NCBI RefSeq assembly: GCF_039908635.1
Contig: NZ_CP150918.1
Location: 3,281,001 to 3,345,000, forward strand
DNA length: 64,000 nucleotides
Source: Pseudomonas purpurea
Lineage (GTDB): Bacteria; Pseudomonadota; Gammaproteobacteria; Pseudomonadales; Pseudomonadaceae
Direction: 5' to 3'
A model generated the notes under the pieces. The model had not been told where the DNA came from, searched no databases, and worked only from the letters and a program-made list of their open reading frames with translations. Positions within the stretch are counted from its first letter, which is position 1. Each line of letters begins with the position of its first letter. Shown in pieces: positions 35,847 to 45,248 of this stretch. Made by a program: the position numbers and the translations under genes.

Positions 35847-35920
35847 TGGAGGCCGAGGTCGGAATCGAACCGGCGTAGGTGGATTTGCAATCCACTGCAT
35901 AACCATTTTGCTACTCGGCC
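35847..35920 (-). tRNA. tRNA-Cys (GCA)
   Basis: Reads GGCCGAG (acceptor), a D arm with GGTTATGC, anticodon stem GTGGA/TCCAC with loop TTGCAAA (anticodon GCA), T arm CCGGTTCGATTCCGG-like, and CTCGGCC plus CCA encoded in the DNA. The fold is complete, so this is the functional copy and the integration target of the island. Confidence 0.95.
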
Positions 35921-36100
35921 CCAAACATTCGATGCCATAAAGCAACATCCAATGCATACAAACCTGAACAGGTGAAAAAACGCACTTTAGCGCTCTAACT
36001 CCTTGAAAGCATTAACATTTTTAAAACGTCAGTGCTTTCGATGGCGTGAATTATGTACTGAATTCATGAGGCTGGCAACCCCTTGATTTCAAAAAAATAT

Positions 36101-36868
36101 TTACCGTGCATGGACCCAGCGTTGATGGAGTCCGCGGGCGAATGCATCGAGGGCGAAGCCCAGTACACCGATGAGCAACACCATGGCCATTAACTCCGAG
36201 TAAGCGAGGCGATCGCGGGTGTCGAGGATGAAGTAGCCGAGCCCTGCGCTGACGCCGAGCATTTCGCACGGTACCAACACAATCCAGAGTATGCCGATGG
36301 ACAGCCGCACGCCGGTCAACGCATGGCCCAGCACTCCCGGCAGGATAACCTTGCGCAATGTCTCCCACCGTGTGGCGCTGAGGCTGCGGCTCAGTTGCAA
36401 CCAACGCGGGTCGAGCTGCCTGACACCCGCCACAGTGTTGAGCAAAATTGGCCACACCGCAGCAAACGCCAGCAGAAAATAGATGGGCTGGTCACCCACG
36501 CCCATCAGCATCACGACCACCGGCATCCACGACAACGGCGAAATCATCCGCAGGAATTGAAACGCCGGCGTCGCCGCCGCCTCCAGATGACGATAGCTGC
36601 CAATCAACAGGCCCAACGGCACGCCGATCAACAACGCCAGCAACAGGCCGACAAGGATGCGCTTGAGGCTCACCAGCACATGCTCGTAAAGCTCTGGCCG
36701 CACCAGCAGTTCGGCCAGGCTAAGCAACGTCGCCTCGGGGGAAAACCGCGCAGACAACCCGTCGGGGTCACCCAACAGATGAATACCCAGCCACCACAGT
36801 GACAACAGGCACAGCAGCCCCGCCACACCCAATGCCCCTTGCAGCATCAATGAAGAACGCTTGCCCAT
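36101..36868 (-). CDS. ABC transporter permease, NitT/TauT (SsuC-like) type (255 aa)
   Basis: Several transmembrane helices, with the cytoplasmic coupling motif near LSRSLSATRWETLRKVILPG (EAA-like loop) typical of sulfonate, taurine and nitrate importers. The frame overlaps the preceding binding-protein gene by one base (TGATG), so it is the last gene of the leftward operon. The substrate is not readable from the permease; sulfur compounds are the common choice for this subfamily with such partners (inference). Confidence 0.88.
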   Translation of the reverse strand: MGKRSSLMLQGALGVAGLLCLLSLWWLGIHLLGDPDGLSARFSPEATLLSLAELLVRPELYEHVLVSLKRILVGLLLALLIGVPLGLLIGSYRHLEAAATPAFQFLRMISPLSWMPVVVMLMGVGDQPIYFLLAFAAVWPILLNTVAGVRQLDPRWLQLSRSLSATRWETLRKVILPGVLGHALTGVRLSIGILWIVLVPCEMLGVSAGLGYFILDTRDRLAYSELMAMVLLIGVLGFALDAFARGLHQRWVHAR

Positions 36869-38067
36869 CAGAGGCTGAACTCCTCGTTGCGCTCGAAGCT
36901 GTCCGGCAAACCGAATGCCTTCAAGCCACCCACCGCCGCGATGCTGTTGCGCACAAAGCGTTCGTCTACCAGATCGCGGGCCGCGTGTTGTGGGTCCAGC
37001 GCCGCAAGAAAACTCTGATCACCCTGGATCAATGTGTCCTTCAGTCGTGTGATCAACGCCTCTGTGTAGCTAGGAAACGGGTACGGCTGAAAATCGATGC
37101 GCGGATCATTCCACGCCTCATGTTGAATCGCGCCACTGGCCAGGTAAGCCTGACGGTCCGCCGCACTGGGCGACAACACCCGGCCGAGGACTTGCGGGGT
37201 GTGAGGCGTGTAACGGTTGGCGCCGTCCTTGGACAGCAGTTGAGCCGCCTCGGCCCTGTTTTCACGGGTCCAGAGTTGCGCCTTGACGATAGCGTTGACC
37301 ACTTTCTGCGACCACTCGGGGCGGTTGTTCAAGTCATGCTCATGCATGAACACCACGCAACAGGCGTGATTGCGCCAGATGTCGCCGGTGAAACGTTGCA
37401 CGCGGCCGACCTTGAGTTCCTCAGCCAGCGCATTGAACGGTTCGGCAACGATGTAGCCGGCAATGCGCTTGCTCGCCAACGCGGGCGGCATGTCCGACGG
37501 CGGCAACACCACCAGATTGACCTCGTTCGGCGCCACCACGCTATTGGCGGATTGACTCACCGGTTGCAGACCGTGGTCGCGAAACAGCTGCTGGACCACC
37601 ACGTTATGAATCGAATACCAGAACGGAATCGCCACCGTCTGCCCGCCCAGCTGTTTGACTTCGGTGATGCCCGGCGCCACGGTCAAGCCCGAACCGCCGA
37701 CATGGTTCCAGGCCACCACTTTGGCCGGCACCTTGCTGCCATACCGCGCCCAGACCGTCATGGGCGACAACAAGTGAATCACGTTGACCTGACCGGAAAT
37801 GAACGCCTCGATCACCTGCGCCCAACTGCGCAACAACACTGGACGCTCCGCCTGGATGCCTTCGGCTTCAAACAGGCCATTGTTATGGGCCACCAACAAC
37901 GGCGTGGCGTCGGTGATCGGCAAGTAGCCGATGCGTACCGGCGCATCAGGTTCGGCCGCTGCTCGCGCTTGCAAGCTGTTGAGCAACGGCAAGGCGCCAG
38001 CAGCGGTCAGCAAGGCGCTGAGTTTCAGGAAGTCACGACGTGTGTGAGTGAAGTCGTCCAGGCACAT
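36868..38067 (-). CDS. ABC importer substrate-binding protein with Tat signal (399 aa)
   Basis: ATG 38067 follows GGAG. The N-terminus MCLDDFTHTRRDFLKLSALL carries the twin-arginine motif TRRDFLK, so the protein is exported folded by Tat. The body is a NrtA/CmpA/SsuA-like binding protein: PVRIGYLPITDATPLLVAHN, GLFEAEGI, SWAQVIEAFISGQVNVIHLL. It overlaps the ATPase gene by 35 bases. Tat export and this fold are shared by nitrate, bicarbonate and sulfonate binders. Confidence 0.85.
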   Translation of the reverse strand: MCLDDFTHTRRDFLKLSALLTAAGALPLLNSLQARAAAEPDAPVRIGYLPITDATPLLVAHNNGLFEAEGIQAERPVLLRSWAQVIEAFISGQVNVIHLLSPMTVWARYGSKVPAKVVAWNHVGGSGLTVAPGITEVKQLGGQTVAIPFWYSIHNVVVQQLFRDHGLQPVSQSANSVVAPNEVNLVVLPPSDMPPALASKRIAGYIVAEPFNALAEELKVGRVQRFTGDIWRNHACCVVFMHEHDLNNRPEWSQKVVNAIVKAQLWTRENRAEAAQLLSKDGANRYTPHTPQVLGRVLSPSAADRQAYLASGAIQHEAWNDPRIDFQPYPFPSYTEALITRLKDTLIQGDQSFLAALDPQHAARDLVDERFVRNSIAAVGGLKAFGLPDSFERNEEFSL

Positions 38068-38875
38068 GGTCAATCTCCGACAGTTCGGGCAAGGGTTGGA
38101 TTGTGGAAGAGCGGCTCGCCCGCCGAAGGGTTTTGAGAATCTCGATACGCAGTGCGCCCAGTTCCTCGACCAGCTCGGCGCGAGGCCGCGGCAAGTCGAT
38201 CCGCCACTCGCCCAGGGTCTGCGCCGGGCGGTTACCCAGTAGCAGAATCCGCTCGGAAAGCAGCAGGGCTTCATCAATGTCATGGGTGATCAACACCGCA
38301 GCGGTGTTGTGCTCGGCAATGACCCGAAGCAGCAGCTCCTGCATGTCGGCACGGGTGACTTCGTCCAGCGCCCCAAAGGGTTCATCCAGCAGCAACACAT
38401 GAGGCTGGCGCGCCAGGCAACGGGCCAGCGCGGTACGTTGGGCCATGCCGCCGGACAACTGCGCCGGGTACTGATCGCGAGCGTGTTGCAGGCCCACGGC
38501 ACGGATCGCGTGATCGATGCGCGCCGTGCGTTCGGCCAGGCTCAATTGTGGTTGCCGGGCGAAATCCAGGCCGAAGGCAACGTTCTTTTCCAGGCTCAGC
38601 CAGGGCAACAGGCTGGGGTCCTGAAAGGCGACGGCCACGCGCGGATGAGGACCGCTCAAAGGCTCGCCCAACAAGCTCACGCTGCCACCATGGGGTGCCT
38701 GCAAACCGGCCAGCACGCGCAGCAGGCTCGACTTGCCGACGCCGCTGGGGCCGAGGATCGACACCACTTCCCCTGGCATCAGTTGCAGGTCGAAGCCCTC
38801 CAGTACCGTGTGCCAACCCTGCTCACGCGGATAACCCAGGCTGATCTGCCGAGCGTGCAGCACCGGGCCACTCAT
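38033..38875 (-). CDS. ABC importer ATPase, SsuB/TauB type (280 aa)
   Basis: Walker A GPSGVGKSSLLR (about residues 43-54), Q loop VAFQDPSLLPW, signature LSGGMAQRTALAR, Walker B VLLLDEPFGALDEV and H-loop LITHDIDEALLL. Length and the Q-loop DPSLLPW pattern are typical of the nitrate/sulfonate/taurine importer group. ATG overlaps the stop of the dehydrogenase gene by 4 bases. Powers uptake with the permease and binding protein next to it. Confidence 0.92.
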   Translation of the reverse strand: MSGPVLHARQISLGYPREQGWHTVLEGFDLQLMPGEVVSILGPSGVGKSSLLRVLAGLQAPHGGSVSLLGEPLSGPHPRVAVAFQDPSLLPWLSLEKNVAFGLDFARQPQLSLAERTARIDHAIRAVGLQHARDQYPAQLSGGMAQRTALARCLARQPHVLLLDEPFGALDEVTRADMQELLLRVIAEHNTAAVLITHDIDEALLLSERILLLGNRPAQTLGEWRIDLPRPRAELVEELGALRIEILKTLRRASRSSTIQPLPELSEIDHVPGRLHSHTS

Positions 38876-39942
38876 GCCGCCGCATCCCGCGCCTGGCGTT
38901 GCAGTTCGGCGCGCAGTTGCACCAGGCTCGGCGTAACGATCGGTACGAATGCCGACTCACGCCAGCGCCGTGCAAAGCCACTGCCATGCTCACTCAGATA
39001 GGCCTTGCCACCACTGGCCTGTAACTCCAGTTGCACGGCGCTGGCGGCGGATTCGGCGAGGGCGATACGCACCCGGAACAAGGCACCGGGTTGCGTCAGG
39101 AAACGCCCATCGAGCAAACCGCTTTTGAGTTCTTCCACCGCCTGTTCCAACTGTTGGCGCTGCGCCTGCAACGGCTCGGCGAGGATCGAACGCCCAACCT
39201 GCAAATGCCTTTGCACTTCGTCCAGTGCACACCGCGCCAGGCCGATAGCCAAACCACATTGCAGTCCCAAAAATGCCGGGCGTACGGCAGGCAGAAAGCT
39301 CCGCGCGTCGTCATGCAACAACCACTCGCGACCCACCTCGACCTGATGCAGATCCAGCGCTGCAGTGTTGCTGGACTGCAAGCCCATCAACTGCAAATCA
39401 TCAGAGCGTTGCAACCCGGCCAAACCATCCGGGATCGCCAGAATGAACGGCGCACCACCCTCCTCCAGCTCGATTGCGGCGGCCACCACAAAACCGCTTT
39501 TGCGCAAGTTGGTTACCCAGTGCAAGCGCCCGTTCAGGCGCCAGCCATCGGCCTGAGGACGGGCGCTGACTTGCAGGGACTCGATGCCCGACAGGTACTT
39601 CATGGCATTGGACAGACCCGTCGCGCCGGCCAGTTCACCGCTGAGCAATGTCGGCAGCAAGCGCTCGCGCAGTGACGCATTCGGGCTGTGCAACAAGTAC
39701 TCGATGAAGGCCCGCTGGCCCCAGAATACAAACGCAGCGGCCAACGAATGGCTGGCCACGCTCGCCAGGGTTTCCACCGCATCCGCAAGATCGCCGCCGC
39801 TGCCGCCCTGTCCTTCATCGATGCCGACCCGCAGCACCTGGGCAGTCGCCAACTGCGACAACACCTGCTGCGGGTCGCACTGACCCAGGTCCAGCGCCTG
39901 TGCGTGGGTGTCCAGCCACTGACTCAATGCATGATCGAGCAT
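38872..39942 (-). CDS. Acyl-CoA dehydrogenase family flavoprotein (356 aa)
   Basis: Starts with AAGGAG before ATG 39942. The N-terminal helical domain has VGIDEGQGGSGGDLADAVET; the middle beta domain has GATGLSNAMKYLSG and WVTNLRKSGFVVAAA; the C-terminal bundle has LQASGGKAYLSEHGSGFARR. It lacks an obvious catalytic Glu context for fatty acyl substrates and is shorter than usual, resembling flavin-dependent desulfurising or denitrifying monooxygenases of the DszC/SfnC group. With the importer, it may release sulfur or nitrogen from an imported compound (inference). Confidence 0.75.
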   Translation of the reverse strand: MLDHALSQWLDTHAQALDLGQCDPQQVLSQLATAQVLRVGIDEGQGGSGGDLADAVETLASVASHSLAAAFVFWGQRAFIEYLLHSPNASLRERLLPTLLSGELAGATGLSNAMKYLSGIESLQVSARPQADGWRLNGRLHWVTNLRKSGFVVAAAIELEEGGAPFILAIPDGLAGLQRSDDLQLMGLQSSNTAALDLHQVEVGREWLLHDDARSFLPAVRPAFLGLQCGLAIGLARCALDEVQRHLQVGRSILAEPLQAQRQQLEQAVEELKSGLLDGRFLTQPGALFRVRIALAESAASAVQLELQASGGKAYLSEHGSGFARRWRESAFVPIVTPSLVQLRAELQRQARDAAA

Positions 39943-39991
39943 GTCGTTTTCTCCTTGAACGCTGCGCCAGCCAAGTGCCGACGCCGTTGAA

Positions 39992-40553
39992 TCATTGACC
40001 CGAAGCTTGCCAGCGGTAGGCGCCCAACTCGGGGTTGAGCGGCGTGCGGGCGAAGACGTTGGCGAAGTTGCACAAGGTGGCCAGGCTCACCCCGAGGATC
40101 ACTTCCAGGGCATTGCCTTCGCTGTAGCCCGCCTCCTTGAACTCGCTGAACACCTGATCGCTGACATTGCCGCGCATGGCGATCACCTCTCGCGTAAACG
40201 CTGCCAGCACTTCGAGTTTTTCCAGCGGCAACGCCTGCTGGGGCCCGCAAGGCGCTGACCACATCGTCCGGCAACTTGGCCTTGTTCAGTGCCACCGCCG
40301 TGTGCCCGGCCACGCAAAAATCGCAGCCATGGGTGGTGGCGGCCACCAGTTGCACCACTTCCCGCTCGGCCAGGCTCAGCTCGGCCTTGCCATTGAGCGC
40401 CGATACCGTAACGTAGGTTTCCAGCGCCGCCGGCGCATTGGCCAGCACGCCCAGCAGGTTCGGGATAAACCCGGCGTTCTTCTGCGCATTTTCCAGAAAG
40501 GGCTTCGCCGCTTCAGGGACGCTGTGCAGTGTGTGTAGGGTGATGCGCGACAT
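39992..40553 (-). CDS. Carboxymuconolactone decarboxylase/AhpD-like protein (apparent frameshift)
   Basis: First gene of the leftward operon; AGGAG before ATG 40553. The AhpD-like active site CDFCVAGHT (two Cys and a His, about residues 78-86) follows REVVQLVAATTHG. The frame breaks at 40240-40246, where GGGCCCC is read on the minus strand; GGGCCC restores ALRAQQALPLEKLEVLAAFT and the C-terminal helix set ending ELGAYRWQASGQ. About 186 residues if corrected. Such proteins are disulfide peroxidases or decarboxylases and often accompany flavin oxidoreductases. Confidence 0.82.
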
Positions 40554-40656
40554 GGCGGAACTCCTGCTGTATAGGTGTCCGGCAAGTCTGTTGGTTATAA
40601 GAATTCCGATCCATATTCTAAAGTAGCGATTACTTGCTCCTGAGTGTTTCCATTAG

Positions 40657-41568
40657 ATGATTTCGTCCAGCCCACTGGTTGATTGGTTATTAGAAAGTCT
40701 TGAACTCGACGCGAGCCTGTTCCATGTCGGGCGTTATTGCGGTGGCTGGCACGCCAGCACCCATGGGCTGGCGCGGGCCAGTTTCCACCTGGTGGTGCAA
40801 GGTCATTGCTGGTTGCACATCGAAGGCGAGGATCAGGCGCAGCGCCTGAATGCCGGGGACGGAGTGTTCCTGTTGCGCGATCTGGATTACCGGTTGTCCA
40901 GCGCCGAACACCGCGAGGCTGCCCATCAGCAGCCCCGCCAGCCAATGACTGCGCTGGACAGCGAGGCCCAGGACGGTGTCGGCCTGGTGTGCGGTTTCTT
41001 TCACTTCCAGTCGGGATTGTCGTCCCTGATCATTGAGGCGCTGCCTGCACGGATCATCCTGCGCGCTGGCGATCCTTCGTCGAGTGCCGCCCGGGCGCTG
41101 TTCGAACTGATTCTGCAAGAGTGCCAACGCCAACCCGCGCCCTCGTCGACGCTGCTGGAGCGGCTGAGTCATCTGCTGTTTTTGTATGTGTTGCGCCAAC
41201 ACGTGGCCGACAACCAGAACCTCGGCGGTCTGGTGGCGCTGGCCCGGCACCCGGCCTTCGCCCTGTTGCTGGAGCAGTTGATCCAACGGCCCGAACAGCC
41301 CTGGCCGCTGGAAAGCATGGCCGCCTGCATCGGCCTGTCGCGCTCGGCGTTTTTCAAGCGCTTCAGCGAGCTGGCCGGACAGTCTCCCGGCCAGGTGCTG
41401 TTGGCCCTGCGCATTCGTCATGCCTGTCAGTTGCTCAAGGCCAACAACACCGTGGAGCAGGTCTGCGCGGCAGTGGGTTATCAGTCCATCGCCGCGTTCA
41501 CCCGCGCCTTCACCAAAGCGGTTGGCGTGCAACCGGGGGCTTACCGCAAACAGCATGAAGCCCGCTGA
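40657..41568 (+). CDS. AraC-family regulator with N-terminal cupin (303 aa)
   Basis: The N-terminal ligand-sensing domain (about residues 1-180) has HLVVQGHCWLHIEGE and LNAGDGVFLLRDLDYRLSS; the C-terminal two helix-turn-helix units (about 200-300) have CIGLSRSAFFKRFSELAGQS and AVGYQSIAAFTRAFTKAVGV. Divergent from the AhpD-like gene with about 100 bases between, so it likely controls that operon. Ends 26 bases before pchA, convergently, with no terminator visible between them. Confidence 0.88.
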   Translation: MISSSPLVDWLLESLELDASLFHVGRYCGGWHASTHGLARASFHLVVQGHCWLHIEGEDQAQRLNAGDGVFLLRDLDYRLSSAEHREAAHQQPRQPMTALDSEAQDGVGLVCGFFHFQSGLSSLIIEALPARIILRAGDPSSSAARALFELILQECQRQPAPSSTLLERLSHLLFLYVLRQHVADNQNLGGLVALARHPAFALLLEQLIQRPEQPWPLESMAACIGLSRSAFFKRFSELAGQSPGQVLLALRIRHACQLLKANNTVEQVCAAVGYQSIAAFTRAFTKAVGVQPGAYRKQHEAR

Positions 41569-41594
41569 CTCGGCGCACCTGATGCCGACAGCGC

Positions 41595-43013
41595 TCAGGC
41601 CTCGGTTCGCCCGGCCTGCTCCACTTCACAGGGTTGCAAGGCTTCACCGATGGTCTTGAGCTTCCAGCAGGTTTCCTCGTACTCACTGCGAGGGTCGGAT
41701 TCGGCCACGATGCCGCAACCGGCAAACAGATGAATTTCAGGCCCCCGCAGCAGCGCCGAGCGCAGCGCCACGACAAACTCGCCGTCGCCCTCGGCATTCA
41801 GCCAGCCGACCGGCGCGGCGTACCAGCCTCGGTCCAGTTGTTCATGCTCGCGGATGTAGCGCATCGCCGTGTCCCGTGGCAACCCGCCGACCGCCGGGGT
41901 CGGGTGCAACGCCTGCACCAGTTGCAGCACATCGACACCCGGTCGCAGCCGCCCCAGCACCGGGGTCAACAGGTGTTGTACGTGCGCCAGCCGATGCAAG
42001 TGCGGCTGCGCGGGGATCTCCAGCACCGCGCAATACGGCTGCAATGAATCGCGCAGGGTTTGCACCACCAGTGCGTGTTCATGCCGGTCCTTGTCGCTGT
42101 TGAGCAGCTGCTGACCCCACTCGGCATCCTGCTGTTCATGGCTGCCTCGCGGGCAAGTGCCGGCCAGCGCCACGGTACTCAGGTTGCCACGGGCGACCCG
42201 CACCAGACGTTCGGGCGACGCCCCGAGAAAACAGCTGTCACCACGACTGAAAGCAAACAGGCAGGCCGACGGATAAGCCTCGCGCAGATTCTCCAGCAGC
42301 GGCCCGCAAGGGATGTTGCGCGGCGTGCGCAAACGCACTTCACGGGCCAGCACTACCTTGTGCATCGCGCCCTCGCTGATCCGCCGTACCGCAGCGGCGA
42401 CGCCGTCCTGCCAGACCTGAGGGTCAATGATGTCCTCATGGGACGCCGTGCCGGCCGGCGCGCTGAACCACGGTGAGTGAGCGTAGCGGGCCAGGACCAT
42501 TTTCCATTCAGCCTCCAGGCTTTGCGCTCGCCGGCGCGCGTCGGCACCCGGTTCCATCCATTGACTGAACAACACGTGCTGCTGCTCGCTGTCACGCTGC
42601 ACCAGCAGGCGTGGCAACACCAGTGACGTGGCCGAAAACGATTGCCATTTGGCGCTGCGCGACACCTGCGGATCGAACGCAAAGCCGCCGCACAGCAACG
42701 GCTGGCACGGCCCGACGATTTCCGCCTGGCTGAGCAGTTGTTGCCACTGGCCTGCGCTGTCGCTGAAACGCTCGGTCGCGGGCGGGCTGATCTCTTCCGT
42801 GCAACCAAACCCCACCAGCGACATCGCGCCCTTGTCGGTGTGCCACAGCAGACTTTGCCCGAGCATCTGCCGGCTCGCGGCGAACAGCCTCAGCGGGTCG
42901 AGCCGCTCGCACGGCTGGCTGAAAATCGCCAGCACCGGTTGGCCCGTTCGGCGGGCGCGTTGCTCGGCCTGATGCAGGGCGTCGGTCAAACCGGGCAGGC
43001 GTTGGCTATTCAT
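41595..43013 (-). CDS. pchA: Isochorismate synthase PchA (472 aa)
   Basis: Converts chorismate to isochorismate, the first step of salicylate synthesis. The chorismate-binding C-terminal domain has MHKVVLAREVRLRT, LALAGTCPRGS, HLRLAHVQH-like HRLAHVQHLLTPV, HPTPAVGGLPRDTAMRYIRE and the Mg site in LFAGCGIVAESDPRSEYEET. ATG 43013 follows AGGAG and overlaps pchB by 8 bases. Last gene of the operon; length equals the family norm. Confidence 0.95.
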   Translation of the reverse strand: MNSQRLPGLTDALHQAEQRARRTGQPVLAIFSQPCERLDPLRLFAASRQMLGQSLLWHTDKGAMSLVGFGCTEEISPPATERFSDSAGQWQQLLSQAEIVGPCQPLLCGGFAFDPQVSRSAKWQSFSATSLVLPRLLVQRDSEQQHVLFSQWMEPGADARRRAQSLEAEWKMVLARYAHSPWFSAPAGTASHEDIIDPQVWQDGVAAAVRRISEGAMHKVVLAREVRLRTPRNIPCGPLLENLREAYPSACLFAFSRGDSCFLGASPERLVRVARGNLSTVALAGTCPRGSHEQQDAEWGQQLLNSDKDRHEHALVVQTLRDSLQPYCAVLEIPAQPHLHRLAHVQHLLTPVLGRLRPGVDVLQLVQALHPTPAVGGLPRDTAMRYIREHEQLDRGWYAAPVGWLNAEGDGEFVVALRSALLRGPEIHLFAGCGIVAESDPRSEYEETCWKLKTIGEALQPCEVEQAGRTEA

Positions 43014-43329
43014 GGGTCGCTCCTGCTGTCAGTTCCTGCACCGCGCGCCAGTGCAGCACTTGCTGGTCGATATTCCACTGAATGATCTGCGCGAACAGAG
43101 GAACGATGAACGCCGGATCAAGCCCCTCGCGCTCGGCCCAGCGATGACGTTCGGGAAGCATCGCCGCCACGCGTTCCGGGGCGGCGATGCTGGCCTCGGT
43201 GGGTTTGAATTGCGCAGCCGCCTTCACATAAGCGAGCCGCAGGCCCAAGGCCTGGATGATCTGTTCATCGAGGGTGTCGATGCCCAGACGCACATCGTCC
43301 AGGCCGGTGCAGTGTTCAGGTGTTTTCAT
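43006..43329 (-). CDS. pchB: Isochorismate pyruvate lyase PchB (107 aa)
   Basis: A chorismate-mutase-type helical protein that releases pyruvate from isochorismate to give salicylate. GLDDVRLGIDTLDEQIIQAL, the Arg-Lys active-site region in RLAYVKAAAQFKPTEASIAA and HWRAVQELTAGATHE. Start ATG 43329 fits the known N-terminus (MKTPEHCTGLDDVR); a longer fused frame upstream belongs to pchC read out of frame. Confidence 0.93.
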   Translation of the reverse strand: MKTPEHCTGLDDVRLGIDTLDEQIIQALGLRLAYVKAAAQFKPTEASIAAPERVAAMLPERHRWAEREGLDPAFIVPLFAQIIQWNIDQQVLHWRAVQELTAGATHE

Positions 43330-43352
43330 GTCGGTATCTGCCAGATAAAGGT

Positions 43353-44139
43353 TCATGGCGTCGAAGGCCAGCGCTGCCAGGACGGCTCGGCGAAATTGCC
43401 CAGTACGCTGTCCAGATGACGGATCAGGGCGGGCTGCTGCTCGCGCAGGTAAAAGTGCCCGCCCGCGAAGGTCTTGATATCCGTCGGCTCGCGGGTCACT
43501 TCGGCCCAGGGCCCGGGCTTCGTGTGCATCGACTTCGCTGTCCGCATCGCCGAGGCAAACGCTGAGCGGGGTGTTCAGCGGCTCGCTGACATTGCCCCGG
43601 TAGGATTCAATCAACCGGTAGTCGTTGCGCAGCGCCGGCAAGTACAGCTCTCGCAGTTTCGGGTCGTCGAGCAGCGAAGGCGTGCCATCGGAGAGCCGGC
43701 GCACATCGGCCAGCAATCCCTCATCCGGCCCCAGATGCAGTTGGCTCGGACGCTGGCGGTGTGGCGCCGGGTGCGCCGAGACAATCAAGCGCTCCACGTT
43801 GGCGCCCTGACGCTGCAAGCGTTGCGCCACCTCATACGCCACCGCCGCGCCCATGCTGTGGCCGAACAGCGCCAGCGGCCTGTCGAGCAGCCCCGACAGC
43901 GCCCGGACGATATGCCCGGCCATCCACTCCAGGCTGCCCGGCCAGGTTTCCGCCAGACGCTCCTCGCGCCCCGGATACTGCACCGCCACCAGTTCGATGT
44001 CGGCGGGCAGGGCATGCCGCCACTCATTGAAAAAACTCGCGGAGCCACCCGCGTGGGGGAAGCAGGCCAAGCGACAACGCGGCGGCTGATGCACCTCGAA
44101 GCGCCGCAGCCAAGGACTGGTAGCTGCCAGTTTTCTCAT
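43353..44139 (-). CDS. pchC: Type II thioesterase PchC (apparent frameshift)
   Basis: An editing thioesterase that frees misloaded carrier domains. RLACFPHAGGSASFF, nucleophile GHSMGAAVAYEVAQ (about residue 100) and the late His in FAGGHFYLREQQP. The frame breaks at 43509-43514: GGGCCC is present and GGCC context restores HEARAWAEVTREPTDIKTFA and the ending WQRWPSTP, 261 residues. Uncorrected, the frame runs on through the pchB region. ATG 44139 overlaps pchK by 4 bases (ATGA). Confidence 0.9.
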
Positions 44140-45248
44140 AGCGCACCCTCCTCGACCGCTGCGTCTTGCCGAACGCCGTTCTGCACCTGCATGCGGACCT
44201 CGGGTAACCATTGGCGCACTTGCTCCACACAGTGCTGCGCCGACAGCACTTGAGCGGCGTAATGCAAACCGGCGGGCAACTGCGGCAGTTGCAGCGCGCA
44301 CAGCGCCGCCACCGTGCCGGTCAGCGCCGAACCATCCACCGCACGCAGCCAGCCGCTGGCCTGCCGGACCTGACCGTCGCGCAGCCCTTCGACCTCCACA
44401 GCCATCAGTTGAAACGGCGTTCGGCCGGCCACATCCAGTCGACTGGCGCGCACCAGTGCGGCAACGTTTTCCGGGCACTCCCGGGTTTCAGGCGCGGCGC
44501 CCTGAATCCGTTGCAAGGTCGCCGCCAGGTGCTCACCGGCGAACAGGTTAAATCCCAGCCCCTGCCCCACGTTCATGTCGGCAAACAACCGTTGCTGCTC
44601 GCCGCTGAGGTAGGGATAAGCCAGCACCGGCCCCGACAACCAGGGCCGTTCGAAGGCATCGTCCAGCGCATGATGAGCCTTGACCCGTCGCCCTTCGGAC
44701 CAGCCCACCAGCGCCTGGCCATAACCGTTGCCCAGGCTGAGCAGGAAGTCTTCGGCAGCCGTCATCGACAACTCGCCCAGCCCTGCGGCATAGCAGCGCA
44801 TGACATCGATGCGTTCGAAACCGGCGCCCACCACCTGCGGAAACAGCGCGCTCAGCCCCGGCAACATCCCCGCCGACAACAGCACCCGTCGGCCGGGCGG
44901 TATCTGCCCTTGCAGCAATTCATGCAACGGATCATCACCACCGACGTCGAGGTAATCAGCGCCAGCGGCCAGCGCCACGCGGGCCACGCGGTCGAGCACC
45001 CGGTAGCTGGGGCCGGCGCAATTGATGACCAACGAACAACCGGCACAGAACGCTTCCAGGCTGCGGTCGTCCCACAGGTCCAGCGCCATGACCGTCGCCC
45101 GTCCCTGCAAGCGTTCGGCATTGAGGCGCTGCGCCTGCTGCACGTCGCGGCCGCCGAGGCGCAAGCGGCAATGCTGATTCAACAGCATCGCCACCTGACG
45201 CCCGACCTGACCGTAAGCGCCGACCAGCCCGACACAGGCGCCGGTCAT
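44136..45248 (-). CDS. pchK: Thiazoline reductase PchK, saccharopine dehydrogenase-like (370 aa)
   Basis: Rossmann nucleotide site MTGACVGLVGAYGQVGRQVA at the N-terminus, CSLVINCAGPSYRVLDRVAR and LAAGADYLDVGGD, like saccharopine dehydrogenase-type reductases. In P. protegens PchK reduces the second thiazoline ring during enantio-pyochelin assembly and is unrelated to PchG of P. aeruginosa. Lies between pchF and pchC with 4-base overlaps on both sides. Length matches. Confidence 0.9.
   Translation of the reverse strand: MTGACVGLVGAYGQVGRQVAMLLNQHCRLRLGGRDVQQAQRLNAERLQGRATVMALDLWDDRSLEAFCAGCSLVINCAGPSYRVLDRVARVALAAGADYLDVGGDDPLHELLQGQIPPGRRVLLSAGMLPGLSALFPQVVGAGFERIDVMRCYAAGLGELSMTAAEDFLLSLGNGYGQALVGWSEGRRVKAHHALDDAFERPWLSGPVLAYPYLSGEQQRLFADMNVGQGLGFNLFAGEHLAATLQRIQGAAPETRECPENVAALVRASRLDVAGRTPFQLMAVEVEGLRDGQVRQASGWLRAVDGSALTGTVAALCALQLPQLPAGLHYAAQVLSAQHCVEQVRQWLPEVRMQVQNGVRQDAAVEEGAL

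Noticed and set aside
43006..44478. 490-codon minus-strand frame suggesting a PchC-PchB fusion
   Set aside because: Created by the extra base in pchC; the correct pchC frame ends at 43353 and pchB has its own start at 43329.
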